A stretch of DNA of 5,275 nucleotides from Anaerolineae bacterium (GTDB lineage: Bacteria > Chloroflexota > Anaerolineae > 4572-78 > J111): positions 1 through 5,275 of the forward strand of contig JAGRBY010000519.1 of assembly GCA_020433835.1 (NCBI GenBank), read 5' to 3'. Positions within the stretch are counted from its first letter, which is position 1; each line of letters begins with the position of its first letter. The translations under genes and the position numbers were made by a program. The notes beneath the pieces were generated by a model that did no database searches, had not been told where the DNA came from, and saw nothing but the letters and a program-made list of their open reading frames with translations. Positions 1 to 4,844 of the stretch are shown piece after piece.

Positions 1-737
1 GAAGTTCACCTTAAAATCAATAGTTCGTCCATAGTTTGCTCCAAACTGCATTTCTAAGACAGACCAATATTGACTTGTTTGCGCAAGTAGGACATTCGAT
101 AGGTCAGCCAACAGTAAATATCCAATGCCATTGGCGAGCGCTTCAAAAGCTTAAGTGCTTCCATGTCAATGGGAATTGGGTGGTTAATAATTTCATTGTA
201 AAAATCTAAACCCAATTTTAGGGAAGACCTCCAAAGCGGGATTTGGTCAGGTGATTTTGGGTCCCACCACAAATAGGCTTCCGAAACGATTTTAACTCCA
301 AAAATTCCAGTCTTATGATTGTCGTCATAGATACAGGTTACAGATGAGGCAAAAAGCCGCACCATCTGTTCACGTAATCGGGTTACGCTTCCCCATCTTC
401 CTCCAGTCGGTGTTAACCCCAATTCACGCATAAAATGCGATAGTGACGATCCCAGCTCCAACTCAGGGGAGCGCACACGCACCGCCTCTGAAGTCACCCA
501 GGAGACCAGCAGTCTAGGGATGTTCCCATAAGGTAAGCCAATCACGCTTGGAGACACGATAGAGAGGGTAAAATTACCATTACTCCGGGTGAATTCGTTT
601 CCAGACATCCGGCGATGTGGCAACGTCGCCTGCGTCAGTGCTCTGGAGATAAACCCAATCCGACCCGCCTCCTTGGCGTTCTCTGCGTCAAGTGCTAGAG
701 ATTCCGTGATAATTTTGTCTAACTATTTATCTTTCAT
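1..737 (-). pseudogene. repA: plasmid replication initiator RepA (RepA_C family), disrupted and cut by window edge
   Basis: Encodes a RepA_C-type plasmid initiator, which would bind the iterons upstream and open the origin. Family-typical stretches are readable in order: an N-terminal LDKIITESLALDAENAKEAG segment, then QATLPHRR, NEFTRSNGNFTLSIVSP, IGLPYGNIPRLLVSWVTSEAVR, SPELELGSSLSHFMRELGLTPTGGRWGS, and LDIYCWLTYRMSYLRKQ. The frame is interrupted twice. The best upstream start is ATG at 737-735, but codon 5 is TAG (725-723), after which the homologous frame continues with no ATG or GTG and no TTG before 623. Near 66-69 the frame shifts: the annotated frame ends NIGLS-stop at 54, while the -1 frame continues as WSVLEMQFGANYGRTIDFKVNF to the window edge, matching the expected family C-terminus. 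One missing base in the ATTGG tract would explain this. No strong Shine-Dalgarno is seen at ATG 737. Family assignment is firm; loss of function is likely, unless the errors are in the read. Confidence 0.85.
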
Positions 738-748
738 AAAGTTTTATG
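735..748. promoter_or_regulatory. palindrome overlapping the repA start, candidate RepA operator
   Basis: The sequence CATAAA-GT-TTTATG is a perfect 6-bp inverted repeat with a 2-bp spacer. Its left arm contains the complement of the candidate repA ATG. Each arm is the CATAAA core found in all four iterons. In iteron plasmids such as pSC101, R6K and pPS10, the operator bound by Rep dimers to repress rep is an inverted repeat sharing iteron sequence, so autoregulation is a reasonable inference. Against it, the site lies on the start codon rather than over a clear -35/-10, and no convincing repA promoter was found. Confidence 0.5.
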
Positions 749-814
749 GAGTTACGATTTGCTGTATTCCGCTCCAAGCATAGACCAACCAAGGTAGCCA
801 AACCAGTGGCAGAG

Positions 815-823
815 TTATCCACA
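815..823 (+). promoter_or_regulatory. DnaA box 1
   Basis: TTATCCACA is a perfect consensus DnaA box, 17 bp before the first iteron. It lies inside the 15-mer GAGTTATCCACAGGC (812-826), which recurs perfectly in inverted orientation at 991-1005. A host DnaA site beside iterons is usual in Rep/DnaA co-dependent plasmid origins. Confidence 0.8.
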
Positions 824-839
824 GGCTCGCAATTGAGCC

Positions 840-898
840 ACGCATAAACGCTCATAGCTTACGCATAAACGCTCACAAAACCGCGCATAAACACTCAC
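840..898 (+). repeat. iteron array, three 16-bp direct repeats
   Basis: Copies lie at 840-855 (ACGCATAAACGCTCAT), 861-876 (ACGCATAAACGCTCAC) and 883-898 (GCGCATAAACACTCAC). Start-to-start distances are 21 and 22 bp, close to two helical turns, so bound RepA monomers would sit on one face of the DNA. The third copy differs from the second at two positions. The spacing and adjacency to repA identify these as Rep-binding iterons rather than chance repeats. Confidence 0.88.
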
Positions 899-904
899 CG
901 AAAA

Positions 905-936
905 CGGCTTTAAGTATCAGAAATTATAAACGAATT
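905..936. other. AT-rich tract, candidate DNA unwinding element
   Basis: Directly after the third iteron the sequence becomes AT-rich (about 911-936, including AAATTATAAA). It sits between the iterons and the second DnaA box, where an unwinding element is expected. The assignment rests on composition and position only; no 13-mer type repeats are evident. Confidence 0.4.
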
Positions 937-942
937 CACGTC

Positions 943-979
943 CCCTGTATTACCCTGTATGTACCTCTAACCACCTGTA
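943..979 (+). repeat. CCTGTA short repeats in 10-bp register
   Basis: CCCTGTAT occurs at 943-950 and again at 953-960, exactly 10 bp apart. The shared core CCTGTA recurs at 974-979, a further 20 bp on. All three therefore lie on the same helical face. A related CCTGTG at 992-997 runs into the second DnaA box. They may be extra protein-binding sites of the origin; their function is unknown. Confidence 0.45.
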
Positions 980-993
980 GGGCCGCAACCGCC

Positions 994-1002
994 TGTGGAT
1001 AA
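994..1002 (-). promoter_or_regulatory. DnaA box 2, inverted relative to box 1
   Basis: TGTGGATAA is the complement of the consensus TTATCCACA. It lies in GCCTGTGGATAACTC (991-1005), the exact reverse complement of 812-826. The two boxes bracket the three iterons and the AT-rich tract and face each other about 170 bp apart. Confidence 0.75.
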
Positions 1003-1117
1003 CTCCAAACGCCAGCAACACTCCAAGCCTTGAAAAGGTGTTTTTTGGGATAAAGAAGGGGAAGAAAACGGGATACTGCCTGAATCGATATAAGCAGTTT
1101 CTGGGAACAATAGCTTT

Positions 1118-1133
1118 ACGCATAAACGCTCAC
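1118..1133 (+). repeat. fourth, isolated iteron
   Basis: ACGCATAAACGCTCAC is identical to the copy at 861-876 and has the same orientation, but lies 220 bp beyond the third iteron. TAGCTT occurs just before it (1111-1116) and again after it (1141-1146). The same hexamer also precedes the second iteron (855-860). No phased neighbour is recognisable 21-22 bp to either side. It may serve as an auxiliary or copy-control (handcuffing) site, or be the remnant of a second array. Confidence 0.75.
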
Positions 1134-1185
1134 ACGGGTTTAGCTTAATGTGCTGAAATACATATAGATAGCATCGTGGAGTCAT

Positions 1186-1381
1186 GCAAAAGCCCGCTTG
1201 CTTTAAAGACGAACCAAAGCGTAATGTGGGCTCTCGCTAGAGTGTTGTTTTGATCTTGTATTTGATCATGAGGTGCTTTTAGGCTTGATCAGCGTGCGGC
1301 TTAACGGACTGACCCATCAGTGACCGTGATTTTTCAGCCTGAAAGCGTCTAAAGTAACGAGCATGATTTGAAGGAAATCCA
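1186..1381 (+). promoter_or_regulatory. leader region of the cargo run, with palindromes and TTGATC motifs
   Basis: No gene is seen here. TTGATC occurs at 1250-1255, 1262-1267 and 1285-1290. Two palindromes follow: ACTGA-CCCA-TCAGT at 1308-1321 and TTTCAG-C-CTGAAA at 1332-1344. The second lies about 37 bp before the start of the oxidoreductase, a plausible place for an operator. No -35/-10 pair close to consensus was found. The only weak -10-like sequence is TAAAGT at 1350-1355, which has no good partner. A good ribosome binding site, AAGGA at 1371-1375, stands 6 bp before the ATG. Confidence 0.35.
1191..1232. repeat. interrupted inverted repeat at the replicon/cargo junction
   Basis: AGCCC at 1191-1195 pairs with GGGCT at 1228-1232. 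Inside that, GCTTT at 1200-1204 pairs with AAAGC at 1216-1220. It could form an imperfect hairpin between the origin and the cargo genes. There is no adjacent T-run on either strand and no recognised transposon end, so it is reported only as a repeat. Confidence 0.25.
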
Positions 1382-2251
1382 ATGTCGAAAGTGGCCTTTC
1401 TTGGAACCGGAGCGATGGGCAGTCGCATGGCGGCGAATCTTCTCAAAAGCGGCCATGCGGTGACCGTTTGGAATCGCGATGCCCGTAAGCTGGCCCCACT
1501 GGTTGACCAGGGCGCTCAAGCCGCCGCTTCACCCCGCTTAGCCGTCAAAGACACCGAGTATGTCATTAGCATGGTACGTGATGATGATGCCTCGCGCGGG
1601 GTCTGGCTCGATCCAGCAGGCGGCGCACTGGCGGGAATGGCCCACAATGCGGTCGCCATCGAGAGTTCCACGCTGACGGTAGAGTGGGTCAAAGAACTCG
1701 CAACTGACTGCAACCAACAGGGCATAGCCATGCTGGATGCTCCCGTCGCCGGGTCCCGTCCGCAAGCAGAAGCGGCCCAACTGATCTATCTGGTGGGAGG
1801 TGAGGAGGCCGTCTGCGAGCGAGCAAAACCGCTCTTGTTGGCGATGGGGGGAGCGGTTCATTATGCGGGCCCTTCGGGCAGCGGCGCGGCGGTTAAATTA
1901 ATGGTGAATGCTCTGTTGGGCATCCAACTGGCCACGATGGGGGAACTGATGGGTTTTGCCCGTCGAGCAGGGCTTGATGAGGCCAAGGTGGTTGAAATCT
2001 TAGCCGCCACACCGGTTTGTAGTCCTGCCGCTAAAGTCGCGGCTGAGGCCATGCTCAAAAGCAACTTTTCGCCGATGTTTCCCATTGAACTGGTTGCCAA
2101 AGATTTGGCTTACGTCATGCGCCATGCGGCTTCCGGCAACGCCCACCTGCCGATGGCGGAATCGGCCCACAACGTGTTTGCTCAAGCGGTCGCAAAGGGT
2201 TATGGACAAGACAATATCACCGGGGTTGTTAAGCTCTATCAGGGGTTGTAA
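1382..2251 (+). CDS. NAD(P)-dependent oxidoreductase, 3-hydroxyisobutyrate dehydrogenase / glyoxylate reductase family
   Basis: A 289-residue cytosolic beta-hydroxyacid dehydrogenase, the usual length for the family, which interconverts small 3-hydroxy or 2-oxo acids and their redox partners using NAD(P). The N-terminal Rossmann fold carries GTGAMG (8-13), and WNR (30-32) ends the second strand; the Arg there suggests NADP(H) preference, as in glyoxylate/succinic semialdehyde reductases. The substrate loop is DAPVAGSRPQAEAA (119-132), with Ala123 where many 3-hydroxyisobutyrate dehydrogenases have Ser. The catalytic Lys is K172 in GSGAAVKLMVNALL, with N176 four residues on. The C-terminal helical domain has the family FPIELVAKDL segment (233-242, K240/D241). 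Start: ATG 6 bp after AAGGA. It is the first gene of the plus-strand run and lies 114 bp before a BASS transporter. The family is certain; the substrate is not. Glyoxylate, succinic semialdehyde, tartronate semialdehyde and 3-hydroxyisobutyrate all remain possible. Confidence 0.92.
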   Translation: MSKVAFLGTGAMGSRMAANLLKSGHAVTVWNRDARKLAPLVDQGAQAAASPRLAVKDTEYVISMVRDDDASRGVWLDPAGGALAGMAHNAVAIESSTLTVEWVKELATDCNQQGIAMLDAPVAGSRPQAEAAQLIYLVGGEEAVCERAKPLLLAMGGAVHYAGPSGSGAAVKLMVNALLGIQLATMGELMGFARRAGLDEAKVVEILAATPVCSPAAKVAAEAMLKSNFSPMFPIELVAKDLAYVMRHAASGNAHLPMAESAHNVFAQAVAKGYGQDNITGVVKLYQGL

Positions 2252-2285
2252 GCCCCAATCAGTTATGCTCCCCTTAGAAAGGGGA
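2242..2285 (+). promoter_or_regulatory. two small hairpins after the oxidoreductase
   Basis: GGGGTT-GTA-AGCCCC (2242-2256) folds over the stop codon with one G-T wobble. TCCCCTT-AGA-AAGGGGA (2269-2285) is a 7-bp stem with a 3-base loop. The CCCC of the first can also pair with the GGGG of the second, so the folds compete. No T-run follows either stem, so this is not a standard intrinsic terminator. mRNA stabilisation or attenuation between the reductase and the transporter are possible roles. Confidence 0.35.
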
Positions 2286-2365
2286 TCGATCATTCCTCGA
2301 ATGTCCTTTTCCCGCAGGTAATTTGGGAACGCTGACCGGAACAGACGCAGAGGCCCTCGGCGAAG

Positions 2366-3322
2366 ATGCAAAAATTAACCCTGGCGTTTCCCGTGTGGGC
2401 GCTGCTGTTTTCTTCAGTGGCTTTTTGGATGCCGCATCTCTTTACCCCGATGAAAGGCGCGATTGTGCCCTTTCTGGTGGTCATTATGTTTGGGATGGGC
2501 ATGACCCTGACCGTGGCGGATTTCAAGCGGGTAGTGCAATCCCCCCGACAAATCGGTTTAGGGGTTTTCCTGCAATATGCGGTGATGCCATTGGCTGCTT
2601 TCGTGATCGCCAAAGCGCTGAGGCTACCTGATGAGTTGCTGGTCGGCCTGGTGCTGTTAGGCAGTTGTCCTGGCGGGACAGCCTCCAATGTCATCTGCTA
2701 TTTAGCCCAAGCCAATGTCGCGCTGTCCATCACGCTAACGCTCACCTCAACGCTCCTGGCCGTGGTGGCAACGCCGGTGCTGACCTGGCTCTATGTGGGT
2801 CAACAAGTGCCGGTGCCGGTCAACAGCATGTTGATCAGTGTCCTGAAAATCGTGCTGGTGCCTGTCGCGTTAGGCGTGGTGATCAATACCTTTTGGGGTC
2901 ACGCGATGGCGCGCTTCAAAGCGGTCTTTCCCTTCATTTCCATGCTGGCCATCATCGTCATCATCGCCGTGATCGTCGCGTTGAGTCAGGAAAAGATCGC
3001 GGCAATGGGCGTCATGATCGCGCTGGCGGTGATTCTGCATAATCTGACAGGGTTGGTCAGTGGCTATTACGTGACGCGCTGGCTCGGTTTTGACAAAGCG
3101 ACGTGCCGAACACTCGCGATTGAAGTGGGGATGCAAAATTCAGGGCTGGGCGTTGCCTTGGCGACACAATACTTTACGCCCTTGGCGGCGCTTCCCAGTG
3201 CGCTTTTCAGTATCTGGCACAATCTGTCTGGTTCGGCACTGGCCGGATACTGGTCGAGGACGTCGCTGGGTGCTGTCAAGAAGCACTTGACAACTATGGC
3301 CGATGAGAGAACCGAGGTATAA
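2366..3322 (+). CDS. bile acid:sodium symporter (BASS/SBF) family transporter
   Basis: A 318-residue inner-membrane carrier of the BASS superfamily, whose members move organic anions such as pyruvate, pantoate, glycolate or bile acids with Na+. About ten hydrophobic segments are visible, near residues 8-26, 32-48, 62-84, 91-113, 117-144, 154-177, 187-206, 212-236, 250-270 and 276-296. Family signatures are GSCPGGTASN (99-108) and EVGMQNSGLGVAL (253-265). These are the two crossover regions that form the Na+ sites, with S107, N108, E253 and Q257 as expected ligand positions. Basic FKR (53-55) after the second helix and the basic, charged C-terminus fit a cytoplasmic tail. The start is the first ATG after an in-frame stop at 2333-2335; its ribosome binding site (AGAGG at 2349-2353) is weak and 12 bp away. 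The preceding hydroxyacid dehydrogenase suggests a small organic acid as substrate, which is inference. Confidence 0.92.
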   Translation: MQKLTLAFPVWALLFSSVAFWMPHLFTPMKGAIVPFLVVIMFGMGMTLTVADFKRVVQSPRQIGLGVFLQYAVMPLAAFVIAKALRLPDELLVGLVLLGSCPGGTASNVICYLAQANVALSITLTLTSTLLAVVATPVLTWLYVGQQVPVPVNSMLISVLKIVLVPVALGVVINTFWGHAMARFKAVFPFISMLAIIVIIAVIVALSQEKIAAMGVMIALAVILHNLTGLVSGYYVTRWLGFDKATCRTLAIEVGMQNSGLGVALATQYFTPLAALPSALFSIWHNLSGSALAGYWSRTSLGAVKKHLTTMADERTEV

Positions 3323-3379
3323 CTGATTGCATTGCAGCGATAAAGAAATAATCAAATTTGCAGAATGATGGAATGGATC

Positions 3380-3799
3380 ATGAAGCCACGTATTAGCATG
3401 GTTACGCTGGGCGTTTCGGATATCGAAAAAGCCATTTTGTTCTATGAAAAAGGACTGGGCTTTCCTCGGATGCCCTTTGCAGGAGAAGGCGTGGCTTTCT
3501 TCATGCTTAACGGGTCATGGTTATCCTTGTATCCCTGGGAGGCGCTGGCTGAAGATGCCACGGTCCCCGCGAAGGGAACCGGTTTTCGGGGCGTCACGCT
3601 GGCTCATGTCGTGACCAGCAAGGAAGAAGTCCATGCAATTATCGACCGAGCCGTGGAGTCAGGTGGTCAACGGATTAAACCCGCACAGGAGGTCTTTTGG
3701 GGAGGCTATTCAGGATACTTCGCGGATCCTGATGGACATTTGTGGGAGGTTGCGTGGAACCCCTATTTCTGGCCAGGGCCTCAAGATGAAGCGGAGTGA
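3380..3799 (+). CDS. VOC family protein (glyoxalase/bleomycin resistance/dioxygenase fold), copy 1
   Basis: A 139-residue single-module VOC protein made of two beta-alpha-beta-beta-beta repeats. The first repeat begins ISMVTLGVSDIEKAILFYEKGLGF (5-28). The second begins VTLAHVVTSKEEVHAIIDRAVESGG and ends with the typical YFADPDGHLWEVAWNPYF. Likely metal ligands are H76 and E123. The first-strand position is Thr9 instead of His, as often seen in this subtype, so its metal use and reaction are open. ATG codons also occur in frame at 3365 and 3368. I prefer 3380 because related proteins begin at MKPRISMVTLGV, although none of the three has a strong ribosome binding site. It follows the BASS gene by 57 bp and precedes another VOC gene. 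It may act on a carbonyl or on a thiol adduct; the substrate is unknown. Confidence 0.85.
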   Translation: MKPRISMVTLGVSDIEKAILFYEKGLGFPRMPFAGEGVAFFMLNGSWLSLYPWEALAEDATVPAKGTGFRGVTLAHVVTSKEEVHAIIDRAVESGGQRIKPAQEVFWGGYSGYFADPDGHLWEVAWNPYFWPGPQDEAE

Positions 3800-3829
3800 T
3801 CGCTCAAGACTTGCACAATATGGCGAAAA

Positions 3830-3841
3830 ACAACACGTTGT
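3830..3841. promoter_or_regulatory. short palindrome between the first two VOC genes
   Basis: ACAAC-AC-GTTGT is an inverted repeat with 5-bp arms, 38 bp before the next start codon. It could be a regulator site for the second VOC gene. At this length it could equally be chance, and no clear promoter surrounds it. Confidence 0.2.
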
Positions 3842-3878
3842 CTGGTAAATTCTGCCATTCTCTTTGAAAAGGTGCGCA

Positions 3879-4280
3879 ATGAAATCATCCATGACCGCAG
3901 GCATCCATCACCTTGGGTTGACCGTTTCCAAATTAGAAGAAACGGCCGATTTCTTTAAATCCATGCTAGGCTGGCGTGAAGTCAAACGCAAGGACGATTA
4001 TCCCGCTATTTTTGTGAGTGACGGCACGATTATGCTCACCCTTTGGGCGATCAAGGAAGAGCCTTTCGTGCCTTTCAACAAGAATAAGCAGATTGGATTG
4101 CATCATGTGGCATTTTCAGTCGCAGACGAACCAACGCTCGAATGTCTTTACGAACGACTAAAAACAGCGGGAATTCCGTTTGAGTTTGGCCCTGAATTAC
4201 TCGGGCCTGGCCCGGCTAAACACATGATGTGTTATGAGCCGAGCGGTATTCGCGTAGAGTTGATTTGGCCAGGTCAGTAA
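3879..4280 (+). CDS. VOC family protein (glyoxalase I-like), copy 2
   Basis: A 133-residue VOC protein. The first module opens with AGIHHLGLTVSKLEETADFFKSMLGW, the second with IGLHHVAFSVADEPTLECLYERL, and the end is YEPSGIRVELIWPG. His at 10/11 and 75/76 and Glu127 fall at the three classical metal-ligand positions, so this is the member with the most complete metal site. Of the three it is the best candidate for a real metal-dependent lyase, isomerase or dioxygenase. The start is ATG 3879, with AAGG (3869-3872) 6 bp upstream. A TTG 15 bp earlier is in frame but overlaps this binding site. Despite sharing the fold with copy 1, the two differ along nearly all their length, so they are not a recent duplication. 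Substrate unknown. Confidence 0.87.
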   Translation: MKSSMTAGIHHLGLTVSKLEETADFFKSMLGWREVKRKDDYPAIFVSDGTIMLTLWAIKEEPFVPFNKNKQIGLHHVAFSVADEPTLECLYERLKTAGIPFEFGPELLGPGPAKHMMCYEPSGIRVELIWPGQ

Positions 4281-4290
4281 CCTATGGATC

Positions 4291-4313
4291 GTCTTCTCTC
4301 GCTGAGAGGAGAC
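4291..4313 (+). promoter_or_regulatory. strong hairpin between VOC copies 2 and 3
   Basis: GTCTTCTCTC-GCT-GAGAGGAGAC folds into a 10-bp stem with one T-G pair and a 3-base loop, starting 10 bp after the stop codon. There is no T-run downstream (TCATGTGAAT follows), so it is not a canonical intrinsic terminator. It may protect the upstream mRNA end, act as a weak terminator, or be an operator. Confidence 0.45.
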
Positions 4314-4371
4314 TCATGTGAATAGGGGGCACTGGTCATCATGAAGCTCAGGCAATACCCAGGAAAAAACA

Positions 4372-4767
4372 GTGAAAGCCATTGAAATTATACCGGTCCT
4401 TAGAATCTTCGATGAAGACAAGGCCCGAGAGTTTTATGTTGAGTTTCTCGGCTTTGAGATCGATTGGGAACATCGCTTTGAAGCGGATACACCACTGTAT
4501 ATGCAGTTATCCCTTGGGCCTTGCCATGTCCACCTCACCGGACATCATGGCGATGGCTGCCCAGGAAGTGCGCTGATCTTTGATATTCAAGGCATCGAAG
4601 AATACCAGCAAAAGCTTCTTGCCAAAAAATACAAACACTCTCGCCCTGGCTGTGAAAAGACCGAATGGGGGACGATCGAGATGACCATCAACGACCCTTT
4701 CGGAAACCGGATCACCTTTTCCGAGCGGGTTTCTGCTGACATGGAAACTTCACGAGCGAGTGAGTGA
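4372..4767 (+). CDS. glyoxalase superfamily / bleomycin resistance-type VOC protein, copy 3
   Basis: A 131-residue protein of the VOC subtype often labelled glyoxalase superfamily protein or bleomycin resistance protein. Typical stretches are IPVLRIFDEDKAREFYVEFLGFEIDWEHRF (7-36), PLYMQLSLGPCHVHLTGHHGDGCPGSA (41-67), and the C-terminal EMTINDPFGNRITFSERV. True bleomycin-binding proteins share this fold but are drug-sequestering dimers; resistance cannot be claimed from sequence alone. The start is GTG, with AGGA (4361-4364) 7 bp upstream. No in-frame ATG lies at the homologous N-terminus, and related proteins begin at this point. The last about 10 residues (ADMETSRASE) run past the usual end and are partly encoded by a GAGT tandem repeat that also supplies the stop codon. 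It lies 91 bp after copy 2 and 77 bp before an acetyltransferase. Confidence 0.88.
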   Translation: MKAIEIIPVLRIFDEDKAREFYVEFLGFEIDWEHRFEADTPLYMQLSLGPCHVHLTGHHGDGCPGSALIFDIQGIEEYQQKLLAKKYKHSRPGCEKTEWGTIEMTINDPFGNRITFSERVSADMETSRASE

Positions 4768-4780
4768 ATGAGTGAGTGAA
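4758..4780 (+). repeat. tetranucleotide tandem repeat (GAGT) across the stop codon of VOC copy 3
   Basis: The stretch reads GAGT GAGT GAAT GAGT GAGT GAA, five tetranucleotide units with one variant. The stop codon TGA (4765-4767) lies within it. A gain or loss of one 4-bp unit upstream of the stop would change the reading frame at the very end of the protein. Confidence 0.7.
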
Positions 4781-4844
4781 GAGATGATCCAGTGATGCGA
4801 AGTAGATTATTACAACGTGAGTTTTTAAAAGATGGATTTGAGCG

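Larger units (their letters stand above)
735..1133. other. iteron-type plasmid replication origin (oriV)
   Basis: This region has no convincing gene but the full set of iteron-origin parts. It holds three phased iterons plus a distant fourth, two consensus DnaA boxes in opposite orientation, an AT-rich tract at about 905-936, and short CCTGTA repeats in 10-bp register. It lies directly upstream of a repA of matching type. A short minus-strand frame crosses 967-1185, but it reads through iteron 4 and a DnaA box and resembles nothing, so it is not called as a gene. The exact limits are inferred; the minimal origin is probably about 735-1005. Confidence 0.8.

Noticed and set aside
66..80. Programmed -1 ribosomal frameshift in repA
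   Set aside because: No X-XXY-YYZ slippery heptamer is present at the shift point; a lost base is simpler.
589..783. Plus-strand frame of 64 codons
   Set aside because: It is antisense to the conserved N-terminal part of repA and is its shadow.
735..1133. Xer/dif recombination site or CRISPR array from the repeated 16-mers
   Set aside because: The repeats are short, phased at 21-22 bp and beside repA and DnaA boxes; no 28-bp dif arms and no spacer-length intervals are present.
967..1185. Minus-strand frame of 72 codons upstream of repA
   Set aside because: It reads through the fourth iteron and the second DnaA box, has no family-like sequence and no clear ribosome binding site.
2269..2285. 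Intrinsic terminator after the oxidoreductase
   Set aside because: The stem is good, but ATCGATCATT follows instead of a T-run, so it is listed only as a hairpin.
4372..4767. Specific bleomycin resistance gene (ble)
   Set aside because: The protein belongs to a broad VOC subtype that often carries this label; nothing in the sequence shows drug binding.
2252..4844. Integron gene-cassette array, because VOC and GNAT genes are common cassette cargo and gaps are about 60-110 bp
   Set aside because: No GTTRRRY core sites paired with RYYYAAC were found in the gaps, and the hairpins present are not of attC form.
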